A stretch of 64,000 nt of DNA, taken from the NCBI GenBank assembly GCA_023313575.1, contig JAJTTP010000010.1:1488001-1552000 (forward strand), written 5' to 3'. Under the pieces are notes generated by a model. That model searched no databases and was not told the origin of the DNA. It saw only the letters and a program-made list of their open reading frames with translations. Positions 23,144 through 34,861 of the stretch are shown here, piece after piece; the first letter of the stretch is position 1, and every line of letters starts with the position of its first letter. Both the position numbers and the translations under genes were made by a program. The stretch comes from Eutypella sp. D-1 (taxonomy: Eukaryota > Ascomycota > Sordariomycetes > Xylariales > Diatrypaceae).

Positions 23144-25511
23144 GGTGAGTTGGATTGTACCAAGATGGAGCAGAACAAAAAATTGTAGCTGACTCGTATC
23201 AAGGTATGGATGAGATGGGGAGGGGAACAGCCAGATATGACCACCAGAAAGATTATTATTACTACTGGTAGGTAAAGAATACAGAGGGGGAGGGGGAGGA
23301 ATTGACTTTCTCAGGTAAAAATATGGGTTCACTCACTCCCAGAGCTCAATGGATGGACGTGGGAAAGAAGAAGATAAAAAAAGAAAGTAAAACAAGTTCT
23401 TTTTGTTCTTCTACAGAACTGGGGGGAAGATATGGGAATGGGAAAATGTGTGAAGATAACTAACTGTTATGTCTTGTCAGTTGGCAGATATAGTTTCTCT
23501 GGTGAAGTTGGTGGAGCTTCTTGGACACGTTTCCTTTACTTTAAGGTACTAGGTAAGTAAGGTAGGTAATAGGTAATGGTACTATGTAGGCTAGGTAGGT
23601 AGGTAACAGGACCTGGACCAAGCCTGCCCAGGTGCCGATAAGAATAAGATAGATTCCCCAAGAAATCGACGAGCTTCTTTTTAATGCCAAAATGGGAAGT
23701 CTAGGTCTGGCCTCTATTGGTTCAATTAGCGTCAAATTACCTGACAATACATGAGAAGTACAAGTACACAGTACATTTAATATATAACTGAATAACTGTC
23801 CAGGTGCCAGAAATGCCAGGTGGAATGGACCTCGGGATTGGGGATGTAGCAAGCTGCACGGTTTCACCACTTCATTGAGTCCCCTGTTTTCTACCCAGGC
23901 AGCCAGGTAACCCGATACTAGATACTACCAGACAGACAGTATGTGAATTCAGATGATATACTGGTCAACTATGTAATGCTTTCACAGTTTTTCTTTTCTT
24001 TTCTTTTGTATGTCGTTTATACCGAGAGACTTGGTCTAAGTAGTTGCTGTCCTTGTAAGACATTGTACCAGATACCTTCAACAGCAGCCATTCGGGAGTT
24101 GGGGAAACCATGTGCGCGGGGTTGGTTAAGGCCGGACTGATTAAGGCCGTTAGTGCTAGCGCATACCTAGGTGTAATACGTTAGGAGCACCTGGAGCACG
24201 TGGATTTGCCAAATATTCAGTGGCTGAAGCCCCTACCTATTTGCCCAGTGCCTATAGTACCTCATAAGGTAATGCATTGGATGAGATGTTTAAAACATGA
24301 ACCTGCTTAATGTTCTTGTTAGGCAGTGAGGTTTAGTTTAAATCATATTTTCCTAAAAACAATAGTTACTGCATTGAATAAATCAAATGTTAAACGTTCA
24401 GCTAACCTCTAACCTCAATTCCAGCTGCTGATAGCCAGCTCCCAATAATGGATATATATGGGCCGATAATAATACTAATGCCGATCACCAGTCTGATCTA
24501 TCGAGTCTATTTTACAGTATAATAACCATAAATGTGTGGCATGTCCGATAGGATTGTTCATATGACTGCCATGATAGATAACTAATGGCTACCTACCTAG
24601 GTAGGCTTGGCCAACCTCGAAATACCTATAAGTCAAAATGCTTCATCTCCACGAAGTAAAGAACACGTAGATGTTTTTGGTATCACCTGATTGCAGCCAG
24701 CCATCTAAAGAGTACAACCCGAATCCCAAGTAGCATAGCGGAATCTCAGGATACGACCTTATACCCGCTACCTACCTAGGGTATTTATGCTACTAATGTT
24801 ACATCAAGTCCACGGGTGCTATGTATGTAGAATATTTTACCTGCTGTAATGGGATAGCTGGATAGCTCCGCTTCTAAGTGGAAGGCGTGCTTTTGGCAGA
24901 AGTCGGCATTGGCCAATCAAGTGGGACACCTAAGGCCGGATATTTCCAAAGTTTAGCCTCGTCACAACCTGACTTTAGAAAATACCTTCATCGGGTGCCA
25001 TCTAGGGCTCTCTTCTACCCTACTAGGATTGTAGTTTTCCCGAGGATACAGACACAGTTGGAGATAACAGACATCAACAGATTTCGGCAGGAAGGCTCCT
25101 TCCAAGAATTTAACATATTGGCATTACCTCGTACTGGATGGTCACTTCCAAAAAGGAAAGACCACTTGACCTTCCCACCTGTACAACAACTTTCTATAGA
25201 CGGTAAACTCCTGCAGAACAACGAGCCTTGGAAATACCAAAGAAATTAGTAAGCCACCCATGCAACTAGCACCAAAAAATAACAGGCAACTTGATATTTA
25301 AGGTTTACGACGAGTTAATAAGGGACAAGAAAGTTGCCAAATTAATTGGCTAGATTTCTGGGTACTACCATCCTAGGCAAAACTTCTGAATGTTACGTAG
25401 GGTTTGGCTCACTAATTTTATCCAGCACCTGCCACCTTAGACATCCCCTTATTCCAAGGTTCCGATACTCCATTATTCCGCCTCCGGAGGAAGCACGTGA
25501 AATCTGCAACC
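23144..25511. other. Gene-free spacer
   Basis: Divergent promoter region of calnexin and of the methionine-salvage gene. It is AT-rich and dense in TACCTAGGTA-type palindromes (near 23570, 24165, 24595 and 24775). No coding exon supported. Confidence 0.55.
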
Positions 25512-26514
25512 ATGAGCGGAGACGGGGACGGCAACCACCAGCTCGTCAAATCGGACGACCCCGACCACCCAGCAAACCTCATCCCGTCCCTGTGCGCGAA
25601 ATTCTGGACACTGGGCTGGGTCACCGGCACAGGAGGAGGATGTTCCATACGGGATGAGTAAGTCAATAGCTCCCTGGTGTTCCGAGACATGTCCATACCA
25701 TCATCCGCCCGGGGGGGCCGTGCGGCCTGTAAAACCCGTGCAGTGGGGGCGGGGGCGGGGTATGCGTGGAAAAGAAAAATGTCGAACCCACTTACCTAAG
25801 AGCCTAAACTTATCATATGGTGCTTCTCCAGTGACCTGGTCTACATTGCGCCGTCTGGCGTGCAGAAGGAGCTTATGAAGGCAGCGGACTTGTACGTGCT
25901 GGCGCTATCGCAGCAGGCGGACCCGCGGAGCCGGGTATACCTGCGGTCGCCGCCGAGCGGGCGCCCGTCGCAGTGCACACCGCTGTTCCTGGCGGCCTTC
26001 ACGCGGCGCGGCGCCGGCTGCTGTATCCACACGCACTCGCAGTGGGCCGTGCTGGTGACGCTGCTGCTCGAGGGGCAGGGCCCGGGCCGCGACCGGCTCT
26101 TCGAGATCAACAACATCGAGCAGATCAAGGGTTTCGGCCGCGGGCCCGGAAAGCAGGGGAACCTCGGCTATCACGACACCCTCCGCATTCCCGTTATCGA
26201 GAACACTGCCCACGAAGAGGACCTCACGGAGTTCCTCGAGGAGGCCATGGACAAGTACCCCGACACCTATGCCGTACTCGTCCGCCGTCACGGCGTCTAT
26301 GTCTGGGGCGACAACGTCCACAAGGCCAAAACCATGTGCGAGAGGTGAGGATCCCCTTTGCCCTGTCTAGTAAAGGACGTTCAGGTTGGCTAACCAGCCT
26401 ATCTGGCTACGCAACAGCCTGGACTATCTCTTCCAGTTGGCTGTCGAGATGAAGAAGCTCGGTCTACCGTGGATAACTGACATTCCGGAGACCCTGCCCT
26501 CCTCAAAAAGGTGA
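25512..26514 (+). CDS. mde1: Methylthioribulose-1-phosphate dehydratase
   Basis: Dehydrates 5-methylthioribulose-1-phosphate in the methionine salvage pathway. It belongs to the class II aldolase/adducin fold and acts as a zinc enzyme in the cytosol. Three exons: 25512-25657, 25832-26344 and 26418-26514, about 251 aa. Landmarks are [18 protein letters not shown] at the N-terminus, [13 protein letters not shown], the zinc-binding HTH in [22 protein letters not shown], and the third metal His in [10 protein letters not shown], then [18 protein letters not shown] near the end. The stop TGA lies inside a good donor sequence (AG-GTGAGC), so an alternative 3' end is possible, but the length agrees with fungal homologues. 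Confidence 0.94.
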
Positions 26515-26876
26515 GCTAAGGTAGTAGCAGCGTCAAGCTACGGCAGAGGCTTTGATACAGTCACAGTTTAAATGGGCAACGACGATGTATAGGAATAAAT
26601 AGTATTGGCAAATAGAACGCTGGTATTATCGCTTCTATCCAGTTGATCAATTGGTATCCCCAAACCTGGCCTCCCTCAGTTCTCACACATTGCGACATGT
26701 CGTTTCGTCATGTCATCCATGTACATCCTAAGTGAGAAGACCTAAGGGTACTCCCAACCCCCCTCCAGTGCCACCGCACTGGCCCATTACATTAAAATCC
26801 GTCCTATCAAGACATACGCCTCCATACCCAACCCATTTTGATATTTACTTGTTTGGTTGAAGAGGATTTAGAACGC
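26515..26876. other. Convergent 3' region
   Basis: Short convergent intergenic region between the dehydratase gene and the GPI-protein gene; nothing recognised. Confidence 0.6.
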
Positions 26877-27759
26877 TTAGATGGCGAGGAAGGCGGCCAC
26901 GAGACCCAGAATGCCAGTGGAGCCGAGGGGAGCGAGCATGGCGCCAGCGTTAGGGGGCTCAGACGACGAGGCATCCGAGTCGTTGTTGGAGTCCGAGTCC
27001 GAGTCCGAGCTGCCGCTCTCGCTGGAGCCGGAAGACGACGCGGTCGGGGTGACGGTGGTCTCGAAGGTGGAGGAGCCGGAGGTGACGGTGCTGACGACCT
27101 CGGAGGTGGCGGGGGCGCTGTTGGCACCGCTGCCGGTGGGCTTAGCGGTCGGGGCGACCGTGGCGGAGAAGTAGTTGTCGCCAATGCACTTGGCGATGCA
27201 GTCGCCGTAGGCCTTGGTCTCGGCCTCGCTGCCCTTGCCCTGCGGGCACTCAGCCACGCACTCGTTGGTCTTGTTGGCGGCCGCGTCGTCGGGGTGGGGC
27301 ACCGGCACGCACTGGGCCTTGCAGTTGATGTCATCATCGCCTAGTTTCGCACATCGCGTTAGTACTCGGTCCTTTCAATACACACCCCGCTGGGTTTTTC
27401 TGGTGCAGGAAGACTCCTTCTTCTCCTTCGTCCATAGGTTACTTACAGTCCTCAACGCACTTCACGGCGGCGGCCTGAGCGGACTCCTCAGGGGTCGGGG
27501 AGTGAGTCGGGGTGGCGCCGGAGGTGACGGAGCCGCCAGTCTGGGAAGCGGCGGCCTGGGCCGAGGAGAGAGCGGCCTCGTTGGAGGAGGCGAAAGCCTC
27601 GTTGGCAGATGCGGCGGCGTCGTTGGCAGCGACAGCGGAGGAGATGGCCGCGGTGATCTCGGCAGCGGCGCTCTCAGCGGCCGTGTCGATGGCCCGAGTG
27701 GTCTGCGCGTTAGCGCTGAGGGCGAAGATGCCGGCGACGATAGCGGGAGTGACACGCAT
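26877..27759 (-). CDS. Cys-containing GPI-anchored cell-wall protein
   Basis: 258-aa secreted protein of the kind found in fungal walls; biochemical role unknown. Two exons, 27759-27447 and 27340-26877, with the intron inside the codon for Cys105. A signal peptide (MRVTPAIVAGIFALSANA) is followed by an Ala/Ser-rich helical stretch of about 60 residues. A Cys cluster then follows: KCVEDC, INCKAQC, ECVAEC and YGDCIAKC, eight cysteines as C-x3-C pairs, probably four disulfides. A Ser/Thr-rich stalk with an SDSDSDS tract leads to a small-residue site and a hydrophobic end (LGSTGILGLVAAFLAI), the pattern of a GPI-anchor signal. The upstream region is CT-rich, as in an actively expressed gene. Confidence 0.82.
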
Positions 27760-30700
27760 TTTGGCGGTTGGTTTGTTGGTGGTTGTTGAGTATTAGAAAT
27801 ATAAACTTTAGTTGGATTTTGTTTTTAACGAGCGGTATGGACAGCAAAGAAACGAAAGATTTGCTGTGCAGAAAGATTATATTAGGTAGATATTACGACG
27901 GGAACAACACACGAGGGATGCAGGAGGCAGAAGCAAGAAAGAGGAACTTCCGCATCTACGGGGGGGCAGGATCGGGGCACGAGACGTTTATATATACGCC
28001 TACTGCCTACCTATCTACGGGGACGGCCTGTCCAGTCCGCCCACAGAGAGAGAGAGAAAGCTCAGCTGGGTTTCGGATCGGCTCCTAAAATCACACTAAA
28101 CCTGAACTTCCTAGTCGGCTACCTAGTCTAGTGCATGTCTCTCTTCCAAGTTTATGTATATTAACTAATCAGAAGAGGAACAATGGATGATTATGACGCT
28201 CCGTCCGGGGAAGCCCTCCCTTCCTCCCCTCCAGTCTATTTACGGCTTGTGAGCTGTTCATCACGCCCGGGGGTGGTGCTGTACTGTAGTGTACATTACG
28301 CGCCTACGCAACACAAGTCGACTTCGGCTCGCTAGTCAGGACGACAAGGGTGTTTTAGAGCCAAGCGAGCAAAGTTGGCCAGGGAAGGGAAGGAGGAAAA
28401 AGGAAAAGAAAAAAAAAAGAAAACTGGGGCTTAGTGCTAGGGCTGTCTGGCTGTCGGCGGAGGACGGCGCCCAGTCGTCCAGTCGTTGGGCCTTTCGTCC
28501 CCCCTTTTCTTCTCTTACGTGTGGGTAATTTCTCGTGATTCGATGCCACGACCCGAGAGACAACCCCTGACCAAAAGCGCCCATTGGATGAGTCCGGTAC
28601 CTGGGACCACCCCCCTCCCCTGGACACACAGTAGCCCTAGTAATAAGTTGGTGTGGCCTATCTAGCAAAGCCGGCGCAGCGCCGGCTCATATGTACTGCG
28701 GTATGGAGACGCCAACACCCGTGGCGTCGAGCTAGAGATCCTGGGCTTCCCACTTCCCTCCAATCCTCCCCCCTCCCCCCTGGCGAGGGTACTGATCGAA
28801 ATTACATACGGGATTTTGTTCTTTCTGCTGTGCATGTGTTTTTCGCGCTGCGCTGCATTAAGCAGTTAAGAGTAAGGGGTTCATGCAACGCGCCACAGAG
28901 ATTTGAGGAGGAGAGAGGTAGAAACGCGTGTGGTCAGGCGGAGGAAAGGAATCTTAATTATTTCTCCTTGGCTACCTTTCTTAGCTTATTCCATCAGGGG
29001 TGGGACGGGACGGGATACACAAGCTGAGCTATAACTCTTTGACTTCCGTATCTCAACTACCTCAAAACTATTTAAGTAACTAGTCACTCCCGCAGCGCAC
29101 AGCATGTCTGACAACGGGACGCAGCCCCAGTCCTCCTCCTCAAGGCACAGCTGCGCACCTGACAGCTCGCAAACTGGGCCAAATAGTTACCCAACAGCGA
29201 TGTCCTTTCGAGTGGTTATTTCTGGTATGTTCGGTGGACTTCCTCCGCGCAGTGCACGTCCCGTCCATTCATGTGTGTCAGTTACATAGCAAGGTTTTAG
29301 CTAGTATGTAGACGACTCTCCATGATCCGTGATCCGTCGACGTGCATTGTTAGGTCGCCAAGCGTAATGTGGGGTGAGGAAGGCAAAGAGAGAGAGCACT
29401 TGACGGCGTGCGCGAGAGAGAAACGAAACCTAGGATGGGCCGGGTCCACCCACAGGGCAGGCACTCACGACTTGGAACACCGGAAATCTACCACTACGTC
29501 TGTTAGGGGAAAGAGATCGCTTGGCCCGATGGGATGGGCAGAAGATGGGTCGACTGGGGCTAGCCAACTTTCCTTACTGCCTTAGTAGCAAAATGTCGGA
29601 TCTCGTTCAAGCTCGTACATACATACGCCCCCCAAAACTTGATTTTTGTTTGTTTGTTGTTGTTTCTTGCCGGGTCTTGTCATCGTCAACCATAGTTTGC
29701 TGTAATTACACATATGCTCTCTCCTGTTCATGCCGCCCTTGGGGCCCCATTTTCCTGAAGCATTCTTGCTGTATTAAGTTCCTCCGAACTTCTCAAACGA
29801 TCCGTCGCTTGTGGAATAAACTGGGCATCGACTTGCTTCCATGGATGGAAGCAACTCAGAAGGAGCAGAAGTTGTTATTATTGAATAGAGGAAATGACAT
29901 CGGCATATCCTTGCCTATTCCTGTCGCAGTTAGTTGTATTTATGAGTACTTAGCTGCATGTGAGGTAGCACTCGTGCTTAATATGTAAATGGTCACCCAT
30001 TTTGTCACAATATTAATTAGCTGGAGGTCTTAGCTACAACCTAAGTAGTAAGTTGGCAGTTGGAGTTCGTCAATCAGTGACCATCACCCATTTCCACTTA
30101 ACGCATCTATTCCGCTACCTCTCCTCTCAGCCAGCCTATCTTTCAGAGAATTTCACTAAAACACCCGAATAGCATTTATTCGGAACGAAGCTGGAGTGAA
30201 TATTAGCAGCGGGAAAGCTATGAAACTCTAATAATTATCTACGTAATGCTCGTCTGATGGAAGAAACTTCTCGCGGAACCACCACCAAGCCGCCCAAGTG
30301 GAGCGAGTCTATGCAAGCCCGTTTTTCCGACGCCTCTTTCGGCTTAGCACTTACGACAGGCCGCGGCTCTCGTTCCCTCTTCCAGCCAGCTGTGCACAGC
30401 CTCAATGCAATGCAGAGCGGAACCGGGCAGGGCGACAAGATGGATTTTTCTGCGTAGATTGATGATATCTGTGTACGCAGTACCGTAGTACGTGTGTGCG
30501 TAGTAGGAACAACCAGCAGCGTGTCCTTTACCAGCCTCAGTTACTCTATCCTCCTTCGTATACGCACTCCCCCTTGTCTCCTTGTCCTTTTGCAAAACCG
30601 TGACGTCTATTGGTGCGATGAGTTCTGGCAGCCTAGTTTGCCTGGCTATTATTATATCTGATAATGGTTTGCACGCAGGTGATGTAGTACGTAGTGGTGT

Positions 30701-32536
30701 ATTGGGTATTGGGTTGACTGGCGCCCCGAAGCGGTTCCCGTGTAGTCGATGTAGTCGGGTAGCACGGTTTCACGGCGCGTAGACTAAATACGAGCCGCAA
30801 CATATGGCCAGTGGCGACATTCACGTAATTGCGCGCCGACTTAGCCCGGACGGCTCTTTTTTCCCTTGCGTATGATAGATGCACAGGCAGGATGCTCTGT
30901 TCGTATGTAGTTGCTATACATATTCGGATGGATTTTTCTCATCACCGTGTGGCGAAACCATTCTCTCGGCACCTCGTTCCAGCTCACCATTCCAGCCATT
31001 CTCGAAGAGTTTGAACGCATGCGACACCTCAGTTGGCTCGGTCCAACCGCCCGCTGGCATAGCAGAGCTAACCGACCCCGTCTCTAAACGCTGATCTCTG
31101 TCTCTAGGAACCCGACAGTTGCGACGGCTGGATCGTGTACACCAGGCTGAGTCGAGGCCCCCTCTCGTCGGTGACGGTGTTACCTACGAGTATTTACTAT
31201 CCATGTACGATCAAACCCATGCGGTTTGGGTTGGCATGGCATGCGCCGTCGGCTACTCTGGCAATGGCGGGGGACCAACATAAAATTTGCCCATAATCCA
31301 CCACCAGCAAGTACTGATCATCGCAAAGACGACAGCGCCGAGTCCCCATTTCCCCAGAACGCACATGAGCCGCTCCTTTTTCTCCTTCCTTCCTTCCTCC
31401 CTCCCCCACGGATCGCCCGACGTCGATCGGCGAGATCGTCCCTCCCGACCAACCTAACTAAGATACGTATGCGACTATCTACACTAGATATGTGCGCAAG
31501 ACCACGGTACGTGCCGGACATTCGCTGGGTTTACGTGCTCGTACGTACGTACCGTACCAGACCGTACGCTCCAGCAACCATGCATGCTTTTTTTTTCTTC
31601 TCCATTGTATTTGGTAATCATCGCTTGCGTGATTATCGGGAACCCTGTGGGTAGATACGTCAAATAATGTGTACGTGAGCATTGGCGGGGCATTGCACGA
31701 ACGACATATATGTAGAGCAGATATGGAACAGCAGTATTTCTCCTCCACGAGGACTGGCACCAATCGCTCTCGCTTTTTTTCTCCCTTTTCTGGAATACAC
31801 TCCAGTGTCTGCATGCCTACGTAGCTGGACATGTACATATATCTGCATGTTTGCGATGATCGTTCTAACCGTCTTGATTCTCTATTTTTGACCTTTTTGG
31901 GGACTTCCAGTGGGCTAGAGTGCTGAGCAATGCGGCCGGACGCTCGACCACGTGTAGGTGGAAACCTGCACAATCGTGGTGTCTCCTTATTTGCTAGTCC
32001 AGACCATGTCACACTGCGGCGAGTAAGAACAGCGGTGTGCTCGGGTAGGAGAATACATATAATACAGCAGAACACCTGACTTACATAGCATGGAGGACTA
32101 CGAAGTGACGTGAAACAACTATGTCAGGGGGGCTTTGAGTGGCTTATAATCGCTGCGAAGGAAGTCGAACCGCCACGCGCGTCACATGAGGGCTTGACTA
32201 GGTCGGGGCGAGAAACTGACTTTAATTCTGATCTTGGTCTAGAAACAAGTCTACGGCTAAGAAGCTGAAGGAAACGACATGTCTCGCAGTCTAGACTTTT
32301 TGGAGGCGCCAAATCATCCTGCTCCCGAATGAAACCAACGCAGGCCTAGCTCTTCAGAGTTTGACCGGTGAAGATTTCTCGTTCGGCCTGATATCATCAA
32401 ATCGTAATCCCATGTCCATGCGTAAGTAACAACCCCCTTTCATCTATATGCGTGGGATAAACGACGCATCCGCATTCCCGTTCCAAAGGAACGGGGTTGG
32501 CCGAGACTCGATAACACCCAGCGAGCGAGGGCGAAC
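27760..32536. other. Long gene-free spacer
   Basis: No gene that I can support in 4.8 kb. Many overlapping open frames exist but none shows domain signatures or splice logic. The longest, on the minus strand at 31479-32075, looks like chance. A small ATG frame at 30257-30457 (+, 66 aa) has coding-like codons but no recognisable family. Pyrimidine tracts lie near 31385 and 28600. Confidence 0.5.
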
Positions 32537-33377
32537 TTACAGCGTCTCCTCGACCTTCTTGAGAATCTCGGGGAAGTCCTTCCAGTCGTACATGATAGCA
32601 CGGGCGCCGCACTCCTCGGTGAGGAGCTTGGCCATCTGCTCCATCTTCTCGGGGCCGTCCTCAATGCCGTAGACGCCGACATAGCCGATGAGGGGGATGT
32701 TGGCGCGCTTGGCGGCGGTGGCACCGCTCTTGCTGTCCTCGACGGTGATGCACTCCTCGTTCTTGACGCCCAGCTGCTTGCAGGCGTAGTTGTAGATGGC
32801 CGGGTCGGGCTTGCTGGACGGGGGGGTCAGGCTGGTAGCGGCGCTGTAGACGTGCTCGTCGGGGAAGTAGTGGTCAATGCCGACCTTCTTTATGCTAGCG
32901 ACGACACGGGGCTTGGCCGAGGTGCTGACGACGGACATGGGGTAGCCTTCCTGCTTGAGTCTCTCGAGCTGCTCGGGCACGCCAGGGCAGGGCTGGCACT
33001 TCTCGCTCAGCTTGGTGGTGACGGCGCCGAGCTCGCGGTCGACGTAGGCGTCGACCTCCTCCGGCGTCATGGAGAAGCCGTGCTTCTTCTGCAGGCCGAC
33101 GAGCATGCCGCGGAAGTTGTGGCCGACAAAGTCTTCGAGCAGCTGCTCAACGGTGTAGCGCTCAGACTTGCCCCATTTCTCAAGTACCTCGTTGGTCAGG
33201 TCTGTGCAGGCCTCGAAAGCTAGACGCTCTGACAGGCAGAGGGTGTTGTCACAGTCGAGAAGAATGTACTTGGCCTGGAGAAGAGAGTTCTGTTAGTTCA
33301 ATCAATAAAACAGAGAAATATCCATCTTCTTCTTGTGCATTCCCCATTAAAACCCCTTAAATACTTACACGAGGCAT
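32537..33377 (-). CDS. HAD-superfamily phosphatase
   Basis: 248-aa haloacid-dehalogenase-type hydrolase, probably a small sugar-phosphate or phosphoglycolate-like phosphatase; substrate unknown. The first coding exon is only nine bases (33377-33369, M-P-R), then a 94-nt intron and one long exon 33274-32537. Motif I is YILLDCDNTL with the nucleophile Asp10 and Asp12. Motif II is the Ser/Thr in VVSTSAKPR. The motif III Lys lies in SSKPDPAIYNYA. Motif IV is ITVEDSKSG. A helical cap domain lies between motifs I and II (about residues 20-95). The stop TAA is part of a perfect GTAAGT donor, so a 3' splice variant is conceivable. Confidence 0.88.
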
Positions 33378-34355
33378 GTTGGCTAGACTGCAGGGTTGTC
33401 TAAGAGTTTAGGAGGGGTATGAAGGTAGGATGTGATTGCGGATGCTAGGAAGATTATTAGCAAAGGGTTTGATAACAAAGTGAGGATTAGAAAATGTTGT
33501 AGGATGTCAAATCTAACCTAGCTAGCTGATGCCTTTATATGTGTTCTAGAAACTCTGTTCTGCAAGGGAAAAGGCTATTTGTCGTAATCCTGAACACCAA
33601 AATATGGATGTTTGTAAGAGTAAACGAATATGGAGGGGGGAATTATATAGAAACTAGGTACTTACTCTTAGCCCAAGGAACAGAAACTAAAACCCCCCGC
33701 TATCCGTGACGTCGGGGCGGGGCTTACAAGCCTTTGGCAGATTGAACCAACGCTTTTTAGAGCAAAGCGCCATGCCCATGCGGGGTTTCCGCAGAGATCG
33801 TTCGAGACGGGAACATTAGTAGCCAATCATATTGCTGTACTAAAGCACGGCTTATTAGATGGAGAAAACTTCGTTATTTGCATAAACCCGGCGAGAAGTT
33901 CAATTTACTGGCAACATTCAATTTGGAGTGAATGCACCGTATTTTAATTGGTAGATGGTTTGATTTGATAAGTTGCGTTTCTAGCGGACAGCTATTCCAA
34001 GGTTACGGCATTTATCGGTCTGGTTATCATGGTCGAATTGGCAGTGTAGGTACATAAGTACATTATTGTGGCAGGTGCGACGTGCTCTTCCTACCATCGC
34101 TGTGTTTTATCACATTGCAAAATAATCAAGATTACATATACGATAAGAATAAAATGGATTGAAGTAGTGACTAAAGGAGTGAGAGGGATGACACTACAAT
34201 ACAAAGCGAGTGACAACATACCCCTAAGGGATCTCTGCGGGTAGTATTACATGACCCAAGGGTGGGTCATCGTAGAGGGCGTCACGTGATCTCAGTCCTC
34301 CTACATAACCCCTATGTTGAATAGGGGCTCACTTGAACTTGACAAGATCTTTCCT
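33378..34355. other. Intergenic region
   Basis: Promoter of the HAD gene and 3' region of the next gene. A CACGTG palindrome occurs at 34283-34288. No gene seen. Confidence 0.55.
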
Positions 34356-34861
34356 TTAGAAACTAATGACCTTGACGTCATCCTCCCAACTTCCGAACGG
34401 AGATTTCAGTTTGAACGATACCCAAAGCTCATTGCCATTCTTCCCATAGAACCTGACTTCTCCTGATACGACGAAAAGATTGATCTTGAGCGTCAAGCCC
34501 TCGTTGAGGTTGAAATCGTATGTGCCGATTGTAATGCCGAGAATGACTACATCAAGGTGGACAGTAAGCGTACTTGGGATTATCCATCCTTTGAGCTATT
34601 TGTATCAAAGTTAGTCGACTAAACAATCATGGCAATAGTACACTTCTTTACCGTAATAGGACCAATGCTGAAGTCGATGTCGATGCGATCATCACGCGGT
34701 TGCTTGAATGGAGGTTGCTTGAAAACCTCGACTTGTTCAACTGCGTACCCCGTATCCGTTTGGGTGGTGTGGATAATAGCACCTGTAGAAAGTTAACAAG
34801 TAAAGTTAAAACAATTAGCAGAAGGGATCATACCAGAGTGGTATTGCGAAGGTTGAGCCAT
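34356..34861 (-). CDS. Unrecognised 132-aa beta-strand-rich protein
   Basis: I do not recognise the family. Three exons fit exactly: 34861-34834 (28 nt), 34782-34652 and 34595-34356, with canonical GT-AG introns and consistent phase. There is no signal peptide and no membrane segment. The sequence alternates hydrophobic and polar residues in strand-like runs (GWIIPSTLTVHLDVVILG, LTLKINLFVVSGEVRFYG, ELWVSFKLKSP), which suggests a small all-beta fold. It ends DDVKVISF. There are no cysteines. The codon use and splice structure make it look like a genuine gene although it is short. Function unknown. Confidence 0.68.

Noticed and set aside
24878..25249. 123-aa frame on +
   Set aside because: Starts with GTG, has no recognisable similarity and lies in a promoter-like AT-rich spacer.
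26838..27344. 168-aa Gly/Arg-rich frame on +
   Set aside because: Antisense shadow of the GPI-protein gene; GC-rich third positions keep all frames open.
29521..29988. 155-aa frame on +
   Set aside because: Composition is unlike the real genes of the window (Cys- and aromatic-rich) and no family is recognisable.
31479..32075. 198-aa frame on the minus strand
   Set aside because: No domain, no codon pattern, no splice context, overlaps other open frames; most likely chance.
34270..34300. CACGTG site as a third copy of the LTR end
   Set aside because: Only the short palindrome is shared; neighbouring bases do not match the LTR hairpin.
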